Shown here piece by piece: positions 1 through 12,161 of a stretch of 64,000 nt of DNA; positions within the stretch are counted from its first letter, which is position 1, and every line of letters begins with the position of its first letter. A program made the position numbers and the translations under genes. The DNA lies in the NCBI GenBank assembly GCA_030267565.1, contig BRXU01000002.1:5331501-5395500 (forward strand). The letters run 5' to 3'. Source of the DNA: Pleodorina starrii. Lineage: Eukaryota; Chlorophyta; Chlorophyceae; Chlamydomonadales; Volvocaceae. Under the pieces are notes generated by a model. It was not told the DNA's origin and searched no databases. It saw only the letters and a program-made list of their open reading frames with translations.

Positions 1-3000
1 CTCGCGCTTTATTGCCTTCCTCCGTCCCTTCCCCTCCGCTCTCCTCCTCCCGCCCTCCCTCCCTGAACCCCCCCCCTTACCCCCCCTCCCACCCCCCAGG
101 TGGCAACCCGACGTGTGAAACAGGCCAACAAGGCCGACATCCCGCTGCTTGACGACCACGTGTCCAAGATCGAGCACATCGGGAGGGAGACGGTGCGCAA
201 GCTGGCGGATCTGCGGGCGGCGGCTTCGGAGCTGGGCATGACGCTGCGGCTGGGGGAGGGGGTCGGTCCGGCGGTGGGCAGTGTGGGGCAGTTCCTGGCG
301 CTGGCGGAGGCGGCGGAGAAGGACGGACAGCTCAAGAAAGTGGTGAGGGGGGCGGTGGGAAGGGGGAGGGGAGATGGGATGGGGTGGGGGGAGTGGGGCA
401 GTATCCCAATGTGGCGAGGAAGGGGGGCCCAGGAGGGAGGCGGAGGGGAGCGGAGGAGGGCGGAGGAGGGTGGAGGAGGGTGGAGGGGGGCGGAAGCGGA
501 GTGGGAGGGGGATGGATGGATGGATGGAGGGAGGGAGGGTCTGGGGACGGAGAGGGGGAGGGGGAGGGGGGAAGAGGGCGAGCGGCTGGCTGGGTGGTGC
601 GGGCGCCCGCTTGCTGCAGCGGACATGCGGGGATGTGTGCGCATGGGGATGCATCTGCTGGTGGTGGTGGGGGTGGTGGGGGTGGTGCGCATCTGCTGTC
701 TATGCTGTGCCTGCAGGGGGTTACTGCCTCCTCCCCTTCCTCTGCACCACCACCACCACCAGCGGCATCGGCATCACCACCTACCTAGACCACCCCCTCC
801 CCTCCCCTGTTGGCCCCCTCCCTCCCTCCCTCCCTGGCCCCCGCGCACCCCCCCCCCCAGTACCACCGACGCATGCATCGCGCCCTCAACCCCCCCTTCC
901 CCTCCTCCCTCCCTTCGCCTCCGTCCCTCCCCTGCGGGCATACCGGTATATCTTCTTAAATATCATTCCCCCCTCCCTCTTCCCCCCGCCCCTCATCCCC
1001 CCGGCCCGCACCCCAACCCCACCCCCCCTAGCTCCAAATGATTCTGAAGCTGTCCAAGGAGAAGTGGGAGGAGGCGGCTGCCCACGCGGCCCAGGCGGTG
1101 CAGTCGGACTTCCGGCGGCGGGTGTGGTACCCGCCCCTCACCCAGCCCGGGGCGCCCATGAGCGTGGGGCTGCTGTTCGGCTGCAAGTACGGCGCCGTGC
1201 TGCTGCGGGAGCCCGTGTGTGAGTGTGGCGGGCTGGGGGGCGGTGGGGCGGGGGGGTGTGGGGTGGGGGGAGGGAGAGAGTGCGGGGCACACGTCCCCGG
1301 GGAGTGAAAGGTTTGAGGGTCGGGGTTGGCGGCGGCGGCGGCTTGTCCTAGATTGCCCTCTCGGCTTTCCTCGACCTCGAACCTCGTCAGTCTGGCAGCA
1401 GCTGTTTCTGCTGAAGTGCTGGTTGCGGAAGTAAACACACAGTGAACGCTACCCCCATTCACACACACGCACGCACGCACAGCCCCCCCCCCATCCCGCC
1501 GTCTCCCCCCCCGCCCCCCTCTCCGTTGCGGCCGTGTTCTTTCAACTCCAGCCCTGGTGCACCTGCTCCCCGGCGGCGGCCTCCGCATCAGCCCCGAGGA
1601 CGAGCTGGACCCGCCCGCCCTCAACATCGTACGACAGCTCAAGCAGCAGGCAGCGGCCTCCTGGTGGCAGTCGGGGCACCCGGGCTGGGGCATCTTCAAA
1701 GACGCAGCCGCGGCAGCGGCAACGGCGGCGGCGGCCGCGGCTCCTCCGATCGCCGGCGCCGCCGCTGACAGGCTTCGCGGCGCCGCCTCCGGCGGCGCCG
1801 GCGGCGCAGCCGCCAGCCTCCCCGCCGGCTTCCTGGTCGGCGCCGGAGGCGCCGGGGGGCCGCTGGGCTTGGTCGGTCTGCAGGACCACCAGCTGTTTGG
1901 TCAGTCGTTGTCGGTGCGCAGGTGCAGCAGCAGCACCGGCCAGCCGCCGCCGCCGCCGCTGGCACAGCAGCCTCAGCAGCCCCAGCAGCAGCTGGCCGGC
2001 GCCGGCGGCCTGGCGGGCCTGGCGGCGGCGGCGGCGGCGCTGATGGGTGCCGGCGCTGGCGCTTGCGGCGCCCAGGGCCCCCCGTCGGCGGTGCTGGCCG
2101 GCCGGCAAAGCTCCCCGACGCCGGCGGGACCGGTGGGGGTTGGAGGAGGAGGATCAGGAGCTGGAGCAGCAGCAGCAGCAGGGGGAGGGGGAGGGGGAGG
2201 AGGAGGAGGGGGAGGAGGAGGCAGTCTCAATCCGGCGGCTGCAGCGGCGGCGGCGGAGTCGCTGCTGCAGCACCTCCTGCTAGTGCGCAACCACCACCAG
2301 CACCAGCAGCAGCAGCAGCAGTCTAACGGGAGCGCTGCCGCAGCGGCGGCGAATGGCCACGGCGGCGGCGTGGATGCTGCCGCAGCGTCGGCGCCGTCTG
2401 CCAGTGGCGGGCTGCAGCTGCTGCTGCCGGGGGCGGCGGGTCTGCAGCAGTTGGCTTCGCAGCTGCGGGCGCAGGGCGGGGCGGGGGCTGCGCTGGTGGG
2501 GGAGCTGTCGGCGCTGGCGGCTGCCAACCTGGGAGCCATATCCGTGGGCATGAACCACCACCATCCTCACCACCACAAGCACCAGCACCAGCAGCAGCCG
2601 TCATTGCACCACCACCACCAGCAGCCGCAGCAGCATCAGCAACAGCAGCACCCGGGCTTGCAGCAGCATCAGAACAACCACAACCACAATCAGCAACAGC
2701 AGCAGCTTGCTTCGGGGTTGGGTGGCCTGGGGGTGGGCCTGGGGCCACAGCTGCAGGTGCGTGGAGGTCAGGGTGGGGGTGGGGGTGGGGCATCGCTGAT
2801 AACGGGGTCGCAGTGCGAATGGGTGAAGCCCAATCCAACCCAACCCAACCCAACCTAACCTAACCCGGCAGGAAGACCCGGTTCGGGGGAGTGAGTGAGT
2901 GAGCTTTTGGGGGGGGGGGAGACGTCCAGAGGGGCCGCAGCAGCCGGCCTCGTTCAGGGTCGTGGATGATGTACTGCGGTAAGCGCCCGCCTTGATGCAT

Positions 3001-6000
3001 CAGGCATGGGAAGGGAGGCAGAGGACGCGCAATCGCACAGTATGCCACGACAGGCTTCGGCACGGCACGGCACGACACGACACGGCACGGCACGGCATGA
3101 AAGCTCTGCCCCGACCCCGCCGCTGTGGGCGTTCGCGCAGGCTCTGTGGGGCCGGCCGGAGCAGCACCCGCACACGTCCTCGCCCTCGTCCGGGGCCGCT
3201 GCCGCTGCCGCCCCTGCACTCGGCCCTGCGACCGCTTCGAAGCCGCCGCCAGCAGCGGCAACAGGGGTGACGGCGGCGCCAGCGGCGGGCGCCACCGACC
3301 CCCCTCCGCTGCAGATGCAGGTGCAGATGCAGATGCCGGCAGCCGCCCCTGCCTCCGCGCCAGCGGATGTGCTGGCGGCGGCAACAGCCGCCGCCATGGC
3401 GGCGGGGCGCAACGGCGGCGGCAGCGGTGGCAACGGCGCGGCGAAGCGCCCGCGCTCCCCCAGCCCCTCCCCGCACCCCTCCCCCGCGCGCACCGCCTCG
3501 GCCCACACCGCCACCACCGGCGGCGCACCCACCGCGCAGCTGTTGGCCACCATCACCTCCATCCCCTCGCTCACCTCTTGCCTGGCGTCGGGGCCCGGCG
3601 GCGGCGGTGGCGGCGGCGGCGGCGGCCAACAGACCCGCGGGTCGCTCGGCATTGCGTCGCTGCTGCCCACCTTTAGTTTCGGCCCCGACGGCCGTATCAT
3701 AATCGTACCGTCGCTGGAGCTGCAGGCGGACGGCGGCGGCGGAGGTGACGGCGGCGGCGGCGGCAGCGCCGCGGATCTTACGAAGCTCGCTGCCTCGGGG
3801 TCCACCGATCCGGTGGCGGCGGCGGCGCCGCCGTCGCCCGCCGGGGGCGATGCGGCAGCGGACATGGCCGGCGGGCGGCAGCAGCGGCCGGGGGGTGCCG
3901 GGGGCGCTTCGGGCAGCGGGGCGAGGGAGGCGGCAGCCCGAGGAGACGTCCGGGAGGGGGGCGGTGGGGAGCGGGAGCAGGGCGGGGAGCTGGATGGCGG
4001 CAGGCGGCAGCGGCGGCGGCGGTTGGAGGACGGCGGCGTTGGCGGGGGCTCCGGGAGCTTCGAGGGCGAGGCCGGCGGCGACGGCGGGAGGTGAGTGCGT
4101 CGGGGGTGGTGGATGTTGTGGTGGTGGTGGGGCCAACGACGTGCCCATCAGCTGCCGCCGATGCTGTTGATGGGATGTGACGGGAGACCCACCACCACCA
4201 CCACCACGCACCACCACCACGCATGTTTGCTGCCTGAGGGTGGGATTGAGCGACTGAGCGGGTGGCGTCCAGAGTGAGCGTGTCCCGGATATGGCTGCCG
4301 TGCCACGCGGGTTCAGCCGGCTGCATCGCCCCTCGCCCCACTCCCCACTCCCCGCCCCCACTACAGCTTGCCACACGCTCGTCTTCGCTACCCGGCCTCC
4401 GAAGGTATTCCAGCCAGCGCCTCCCACAACCACCCCTCGCGGCAATTCACTCGCTGGCCTTCCTGCCTTCGGTTGCTCACTCACCACGCCCTCGCTCGCA
4501 CACCTGACAAGCGGTGCTTGACGCCTCACCCGCCGCACCCACGCCCCCCACGCCCCCCTCGCCCCCTCTTGGCCCAATCGACGCTGCAGGCCCGCTGCGC
4601 CTCCTGGCAGCGGCGGCGGTGCCCCTGAGGGTGCCGCTGATGGTGATGGTGAGGGTGATGGCGGCGGCGCGCTGTGTCAGCCCCGACAGCCGTCGCTTGC
4701 CTCGGGCCTGGGCCTTAGCGGGGTGACGACGACGACGACGGGGCCGGGAGCGGGGGACCGCAGCGCCGCCGCCGCCGCCGGCCGGAGCTCCGCTGTGCCC
4801 CAGGTACGGCAGTACTCTTGACGGCCCGCGAGGGTCGGGAGCGGGGCGGGCCGGGAGCGGTGGAAGGTGGGCGAAAAGGGGGCCGGGCGGGCGCGTTGTC
4901 GCCCTCACTCGACATCTGCAGCGCGAGGCGGTCAAGCGCCGCGTGCCTTCCTGGTGTCCCAAACGCGCTTGATAAAAAAAAGAGAGAGAGAAAGCCCCAC
5001 TCCGCTGCGGTATCTTCTGCGGTGGTATCTTCTGCGGTATAACCTGCAGGTATTTACCCCACTCCTGGTATCTATCTATCTTGCCTAATCTGGTTCCTCG
5101 CGATGATGTTGTCCCCCCAAATCCTCTGCCGGCGTGCCAGGCGGTGTACCTGACCGAGATCCACGCAACGCCCTTCAGCACCGGACTGCCGCCGGAGCTG
5201 CTGGAGGCCATTGCCGGGCAGCCGGCGAGCAGCGAGAATGGGGCCGTGGGGGAGGCGGCAGCCAGCTCCGGCGCCGGCGCGGGCGTCGGAACCGCCGGCA
5301 GCGGGGGCGACAGCGGCGGCGGCACCACCGGCGAGGGCGGCAAGGCGGCCGCCGGATCCGGGACTAGCGCGCAGGCGGCCGCCGCGGCGCACCAGGCAGC
5401 GGCTGGGAGTGGTGGTGATGGGGAGGAGGAGAGGAGATCGCGAGGGAGGGGGGCAGCGGCTGCCGACGGCGAGGGCGGCCGCGACGGCGGCGCCCGAGCG
5501 TCACGGTCCCGCGGCGCCGGCAGCGGTGGGTCGGCGCCGTTGCAGAAGCACGGCAGCGCGGGCAGCGACCTGTCACGCGGCAGCGGCCCGGCGTCGCAGA
5601 GGGCCGACGGCGGCGCTGCCGCCGCCGCCGCCACCACAGGCCCCTTCGGGGGCCTCAGCGGCGCCGCAGCCGCCGCCAACGCAGCCGCCGCTGCGGCCGC
5701 TGGCGCGGCCGCTGGCGCGGGCCCCTTCGGGGGCCACGGCGGCGGCGCCGCCGCCGCGGCCGCGGCCGCGGCTGGGTCCGCCGTCGTCGCGCCGCTTGCC
5801 TCCCTGGACTCCCTGGAGCTGCTCGCCTTCCTGTCCTCCGGCCTGCCGCCGGGACTGTCCATCGGCTGGTCATCAGACCTGGCGAACCAGCTCGCCTTGC
5901 TGTCCTCACCAGGGGGTGGGGGTGGGAGTGGGGGCGGGAATGGGAGTGGCAACGCAAGCAGCGGAGGTGGAGGGAGCGCAGGGGGAGCGGCCGCGGGAGG

Positions 6001-7150
6001 GACTGGTGGCAGCAATGGCGGCGGCGGCGGCAACGGCGCCTCCGGGAGCAAGGCCACGGGCTGCGGGGGCTGGGGCGGGGCGGGTGGCGACGGCGGCGGC
6101 GGAGGCAGCGGCCGGGGTACGGCGGCGGCAACGGGGGCTGTCGGGCCGCAGTCTTCGTCTTCGGGGCACCACGCGCACTCCAACGGTATGGCTTCGCTGC
6201 TGGCGGCGGTGGCGGCGGCGGCGGACGAGGAGAAGCACCAGCACCACCAACACCACCAACACCACCAACACCACCAACACAAGGAGGAATCTCTTCCGCT
6301 GCTGCCGCATATCACCACATTATTGCCGTCGGCGCAGCAGGCACCGCAGTTGAGGCAGTCGCACCACTCGCTGCCACAGGCCCATCCGCAGGGCAGTGGC
6401 GGCAGCGGTGGTGGGGATGGTGCTGGTGCTGGCGGCAGCGGCGGCGGCACGCAGCCGCCGTCGCTGCTGTACCTTCAGCAGCAGCTGCGCGATCGAGAGA
6501 ACCAGCGCCTGATGCAGCGCAAGCAGCAGCGACTGCTGCAAGAACAGCAGCAACAGCCCCATCACCCACAGCTCCAGAGCCAGCCGACTGTGGCGGCAGC
6601 AGCGGCAGAGCTGCAGGCCTTGGTGGGCGCCGCGCTGGGGGCCGGGCCTGGGTCGGGGTTCGGCCTCGGCCGCGGCGGTGGCGGTGGCGGCGGTGGCGGC
6701 GGCGGCGCCTTCTCCTCGGGTCCCTCGCGCCTTGGCCTTGGCCTAGGCCTGGGCGGGGGCAGCGGCCCGTTCCCCGAGAGCTCCAGCCACCACCACGGCC
6801 ACCACCACCACCACCCCACGCACCATCACAGCCTGGACAGCGCTGGCGGGTACGACGGCATGTTTGGGGCCCTCAGTCAGAGCCTGCCCATCTCCGCCCT
6901 GACGCGCCTGGGCCAGGTGGTGCCGGATGCCAAGTCCAGCGGAGGAGGCGGCGGAGGAGGAGGCGGAGGAGGAGGCGGAGGAGGAGGCGGAGGAGGGGCG
7001 GGTCTCTCGTTTGGCGGCTCCGACAGCGTCAGCGCCCTGCTGTCGGCGGCTGCCGCCGCCGCCGCCGCCGCCGCTGCAGGCGGTGGCGGTGACCCGTTCC
7101 TCCACCGCAGCTCCGAGCCGGTGGGGTCTGCGGGCGACGCCGCCCGATGA
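1..7150 (+). CDS. Large low-complexity protein, unrecognised (5' part outside window)
   Basis: I do not recognise this protein. Exons 100-342, 1032-1218, 1552-2756, 3141-4090, 4590-4803 and 5141-7150 join in phase with GT/AG ends and give 1602 residues to the TGA at 7148-7150; the start lies upstream of the window. The first three exons hold the only ordinary globular-looking sequence, including HVSKIEHIGRETVRKL, LKLSKEKWEEAA, MSVGLLFGCKYGAVLL and ALNIVRQLKQQ. A second conserved-looking piece, VYLTEIHATPFSTGLP, opens the last exon. The rest is poly-Ala, poly-Gly, Gln-rich, and His runs at about 2550-2700 and 6230-6290. This composition is common in volvocine nuclear regulators, so a transcription-related role is possible, but that is inference. 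The long Gly-Ala exons could hide further introns; frame continuity across all junctions is the main support. Confidence 0.7.
4998..5045 (+). repeat. Family A tail (A1), partly duplicated
   Basis: CTCCGCTGCGGTATCTTCTG then GGTGGTATCTTCTGCGGTAT; sense copy in the last intron of the first gene, with an internal duplication. Confidence 0.6.
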
Positions 7151-7445
7151 AGGCGGCGGACGCGGAGGCGGAGGCGATGGTGGAGTTTGGCTGGGTGGCT
7201 GGCGGAGCTGGTTGGAGGGCTGGCGGAGCTGGGGCTGGGATCACTGGGCGGCGGTGGAGGCGGCGGTGGAGGTGGCGGTGGGGCTCACCAGTCACCACGG
7301 ACCAGCGTAGCGGTGCTGCTAATGGTGATGGTGATGGTGATGGTGATGGTGATGGGGGCGGTGCTGCTTGCTGCCTGTGTAGCCGCTTGGGAGGGTGGAT
7401 TGGCGACTGGTGATCGGTGCAACTGTTGGCGATGTTGGCGCTGCC

Positions 7446-7450
7446 TGTAA
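7446..7450 (+). terminator. Possible TGTAA polyadenylation signal
   Basis: TGTAA lies about 300 nt after the stop codon of the first gene. It is the usual poly(A) signal in Chlamydomonas relatives. A five-base motif is weak evidence on its own. Confidence 0.4.
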
Positions 7451-8844
7451 TGTTTGCTGCGTTGTCGTTGTTGTCGTTGTTAGTTGTCGTTGTTAGTTGC
7501 AGTGGTGCTCTACAGAGACCCTGGGCCACATGTGCGTGCATGTGTATGTGTGCTGATCGGGAGATGTGGGGACGCTCGGGGACGCGCCTTTGGACAGGAG
7601 CAGGACCGGGTGGGCCGCCACACCGTATCCAATGTACGGTACCTGCAGACGGGCAAAGCTGCCGCGAAATGCGTGGGCCAGGGCCAGGGGCAGGGGCAGG
7701 GCCAGGGCCGGCATGTCGGCTGCCTGCCCCTTCGACTTCGGGTTTTCGGGTTGACGATGACACTGACGATTAATGGTGGGTGGTGGTCTTTGACCCGGCT
7801 GTGCGGCGCGAGGGCTCCCCCCCCCCCCCACCCCGGCGCGCGCTCTCGGAAGCCGCTCCCCTCTCCCGCGCGAGCAGCGGGACAGCGCGGGACAGCGCCT
7901 GGGCGCGTCGTCCCTGCCCCCGCAGGACCCTCTGGTGCTTGCCTTTCCTCTTTCCCTCCCTGTCTTGTTGTGTTGCCCGGGCCCTACTCGTGATCCCGCC
8001 TCGCCCTGCCCTGCCCTGCCCTGCCCTGGCGCCAACGTCTTCTGAGGAGGTGGCGTTTGCGATGTGCGACGTTTGCGTGACGCGAATGAACGAAGGGGGG
8101 ATGCAGAGGAGGCAGGGTGCGTCCGTACGTTTGAGCTCCAGGCAGCATCCTCCGCCGACCGAGTGTCGGAATTTGACGTGACCGTCGGCAGAGGGGCGGT
8201 TCCCTATGTACTCATGTACTCATGGGGGAGGGAGGGGGAAGTGGGTTGGTGGGTTCATGGGGCTGGTTCTTTCTCAGGGTCTGGTCTCGCCCTGGCTTGT
8301 CTCACACGCACACGCACACGCACACACACACGCACACACACATACACACACAGAGAGAGAGAGAGAAAACGAGGGGGCTGAGTGTGGGGGGTTGGGTTGC
8401 CCGGTCTCCTCGAAGGGCTCCGGGCCTGTGAATGAATGCATCGCACTGTTACCTTACCGATGCCATTAAGACGTAAAAGCACTAAAGCAGGGGGGCTGAC
8501 GGGAGGTGCAGCTGGCTGGGGCACGCGGTGTTGTGGTGTTGTTGTGGTTTTTCAGTGGGCTCCAGGGACCCTCTCGCCAGGAGGGGGGGGATTAGGGGCA
8601 GCGGACCAGCGGGTCGTGTTCGTGGTGCCGTGTTCGTGGTGCCGGGGGGATACGCCGCCGTGCATGAGCGCCTGGCTGGTGATTATGACTCGGATGTGGG
8701 GGGCCTTGAGCGTGTGGAGAGGGGGGTGGGGCGGTGCGGGGGTGTGGGGGGGAAGGCGGTGCGCACCTGATGACCTGGAGGTCCGAGTGTTGTCAGTTAT
8801 GTTGTAGTACGATTAACAACGACCTTGATGCAGTTGAAGACTCG

Positions 8845-8887
8845 GGGGTTATCCACGTACAGGCCGGAGCCCGTATAGGCCGGAGCC
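8845..8887 (-). repeat. Family C repeat (C1)
   Basis: GGGGTTATCCACGTA followed by two AGGCCGGAGCC-like units. This is the only intergenic copy of the family. Confidence 0.75.
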
Positions 8888-9671
8888 GGGGGGGGAGAGG
8901 GGCTCTAATGCGGTGGTCGCAGGGAAGTGGGGGACTGGGGGTGTTGTCTGGGGGTGTCGCGATGGCTGCGATGGGCGGTCGGGTGACGCGTCCCCATTGG
9001 CAGCACTGCAGACTGAACTGAAATGCACTCGCTGAATTGCGCTGCACTGCAGCCTTCCCCCCCCCCCCCCCCGGGGGGGACCACTCCCATCCAGGCGGCA
9101 TCCCGAACTGGAGCTGCTCCCCCGCCCCCCGCGTGAGCGTGCAGTGTGAGCTCCGTAGCCCCGCAGCTCCTGGCTCGGGGGCCCGAGCTTCTCCCTTTTT
9201 CTTTGCGCTGGGGGACGCTTCCGCTCGTCAGGGAGGTTCGAGGCCTGCATGCAGCGGCGTCGGACGACTCCCCCTCAACCTCTTGCCTCCGAGGTGCCCA
9301 CCGGTGTTGCAATCCGCGTGCCCTCCCTCTACCCTCCAACAACGAATGAAGCGGAAGAATGAAGCGCGGAGCGACACGTTCCGCAATGGTCAGATTGCCG
9401 CAATAGATAGATGGATGGATCTGGACGCGAAAGGCGGGTGGGTGGATGGATGGCGGGATCGCGAGGATTGATTAGGCAGGGGTGAGCCTTCCCCCACACC
9501 TAGAGTACGGCGGCACGGATTTACCGTACTTGACCAGCCGCAAGCCTTCGGTGCCGCTACTTGTAATGGGTGCGGATCTGCAGCACTCGTGACGCCCGTT
9601 ACGGTGTGCAGTTGTGGTGGTTGTTACGGTGGGCTCCAGACGTCCAGAATCCAGACCCTCATTTGGGACTT

Positions 9672-9821
9672 GAAAAGGGGGTAGAAAATGAATTTCGCAG
9701 CGGAGGAGAAGACGGCGTTAGCGAACGGACCCAGAACCCAGCAATACTTACCGAACATACCTGTAACCTTACCGAGCTGAAAAGCGCCGCGACCGCGTCG
9801 CCGCCAGAAAAGGGGGTAGAG
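9672..9821 (-). mobile_element. 5'-truncated Penelope-like tail (family A, A2) with 14-bp duplication
   Basis: Read on the minus strand, 9807-9686 matches the 3' end of the Penelope-like element at 53.8-53.94 kb closely. Shared stretches include GGCGGCGACGCGGTCGC, CAGCTCGGTAAGGTTACAGG, TATGTTCGGTAAGTATT and GTCCGTTCGCTAACGCCGTC. The copy is bracketed by an exact 14-bp direct repeat, GAAAAGGGGGTAGA, at 9672-9685 and 9808-9821. Truncation of the 5' side plus a short target duplication is what target-primed reverse transcription leaves. Confidence 0.85.
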
Positions 9822-11427
9822 CCCCCCCCTTCGAGTGTGGTGGACCGACACAGCGCCCCCGTGGGATGTTTGCCGGCCAGCTGCATCCTAACCCCCCTTT
9901 CATTAGATGCACAATTTATTCGCCGTTCGTAACCCAGATTTGATTGCGCCACACATTAACCCCCCAAATTCAGTTCGGCAAGTCACCACCTCGTGGCCGT
10001 TAGGCCTTCAGGTGTGGCCATGTGCTGACTGTACGTATGCGGCTACGCGCGGCCAGGCGCGGCCTCTGGCCCCCGGGCGCTTCTCGATTCACTCTGGCTG
10101 AGGGAGGAAGTCCGCTGTCGGAGGTCCACACGGGCCTCTGTATCCGTCTGTCAGCGTCGGAGCCCGCAAATGCTGCCAAGGGTTTGAAACAAAATTCTGC
10201 TGGGGATGCCGTGCGTTGAAGTCGGTTCGTTCGTTACAACCAAAAACTGACGACGCAGACTCTAAAAAGGAACGACCGGCATACCAGATCAGAGAGGGTC
10301 AACGGCTCAACGTACCACAGCCCTCACGGCGTTGCCTATTATGCACCTCGCTCTCCCGGGGAATCAACCACAATACAAAACTCCCGGCCTTGCGGCCCGG
10401 AGGGCCCCTCATGGCGGGACAGAAGGTCAGGTCAGGTCAGGTCAGGCTGCAAGTCGGCCTCTTCCAGCCACCCATCATCTGCAGCAAGTTAAAGTATGAA
10501 CGCAGCCGTCAGAACCACCAGGACACCACAGACACCATCTTGAGACACCGTCGCAAAAAGCCGAAAGACAACTGTCAAGAATCTCACCAAATGCAGTCTA
10601 GTCGGTCAAGTTAAGAGCTACGCCGGATACAGCTGGGTAAAGGTCAGCCCTCCTTTCTACAGTGCCGGACGCGCCACCTCATTCTTTGCCTGGCTCTTCC
10701 GGTCCGATTACTAATGCCATTGCGTGCAATTTAATGCGCGCCCTAACCGCCTTGCAAAGCGGGTTCTATTCCAGGCTACTCATATAACCAAATACACTGG
10801 AGGACTATCGGCCGGGATTGCCAGCGCTCTAAGGTCACGTCGCACAAGGCGACACGCCTAAGCAAACTACTAAAGCGATCAGATTCCCCCCCTATGAAGT
10901 TATGGCGCGCCACGTGCAGAACATTGAAAGCATCCCTCTACGGCCCCTTTCGGCGTGCCATCTAGTCGCTGCTCTGCTGTAAGCGTCACACACACACGTC
11001 CGACAGCTTAAGCCTGCACATCGCTACGTTCCGAGCTCACATACACCCATCACAGCATAAGCTCCTGCAGCAATAGTCCCAATAGACATGGTACACGCCC
11101 ACCGCCCCGATCCATCGCTACGCTCCCCACGGCGGCGAGAGCAGCCCCTGCGAATCACATACACCCGCCCATGCCTCCCTTCACGCACGCAACCCATCCC
11201 GCTTCCCGCTTCCCGCCTCCCTTTCCACACCACTCCTGCCAATAGGCCCACTGCAACTCGACCCCTGCCAGCTGTCACCACCCTGCAACATCTCATAAGC
11301 CCACTCCGCAACTCAAAACCCTCCAACTCACAACCCGCGGCTGCACACAACAAACCCTCTTAACACCAACCTGCACCCATGCAGAACCCACACCCACACC
11401 CACACCCCCCACACTCATCTTTCCCGC

Positions 11428-12127
11428 TCACAGCTCCGCATACCACAATGGGTCCCGCGGGTACAGCACCCGCCCGCTCACGTGCACCCACTCCAGCACC
11501 GTCGCCTTGTCCCGGGCCCGTTGCTCCTTAACCGTAATTAACAGACCGCCAGCGGCGGTGCCGCGCAGCTTGCGCGGCAGATCCGCCTGGCTCCCCCACA
11601 GCGGCACCGTCAGGTTAAGGCCGCTCGCCGCAATCGGCAGCCCAATCACCAACTCACTGCCGCACTCGGTACGGTCTCGAGCAACGTCCCAGACGGGCTT
11701 GCCCAGCGTGCCTCCCTGGGGTTGCAAATCGGGCAGCTCGGGGATCGCCGCTGCGGGCCAGGGCAGCAGGTCCACTCGTACCACTCCCGGGTTCTGGAGC
11801 TCCATAATCTTAATAGTCTCGATCTGGATGGGTTCGCGAAAGTAGACAGGCACCACGCGCCACGAGGGCGAGACTCTCCAGGCGCGCGGGCAGGCCTGGC
11901 ACACGCCGCGGACGGTCTTGCAGGGCAGGCGCTTCGAGGCGAAGATCAGGTTGAGCGAGCTGTGGGCCTTGCGCAGCGAGCGGAAGTTCGGCGCGTCGAA
12001 CCAGGCCACCGAGCCGGCGGGCACGCCAGCGTCCTCGTTGTCGCGGTCGACAATGCCGCCTTGCGCCCAAATGTCCGTGACGTTGAGCGAGGTGACGCGA
12101 GCCGGCGGCGCGGGCGGCGGCGGGGGC

Positions 12128-12161
<34 letters not shown>

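Larger units (their letters stand above)
7151..11427. other. Intergenic region without a supportable gene
   Basis: This 4.3 kb follows the first gene (3' UTR to about 7.46 kb) and lies downstream of the convergent glycoprotein gene. It holds a CA microsatellite with GA tail (about 8300-8366), a family C repeat, and a family A retroelement tail with target-site duplication. Open frames here have no recognisable domain. From about 9.9 to 11.0 kb the base composition is less GC-rich. Confidence 0.6.

Noticed and set aside
4477..6450. 657-residue minus-strand open frame
   Set aside because: Antisense of the Ala/Gly-rich exon of the first gene; GC bias removes stops.
10216..10614. 132-residue Lys/Arg/Ser-rich frame
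   Set aside because: No recognisable domain; contains part of a GGTCA repeat and lies in intergenic DNA.
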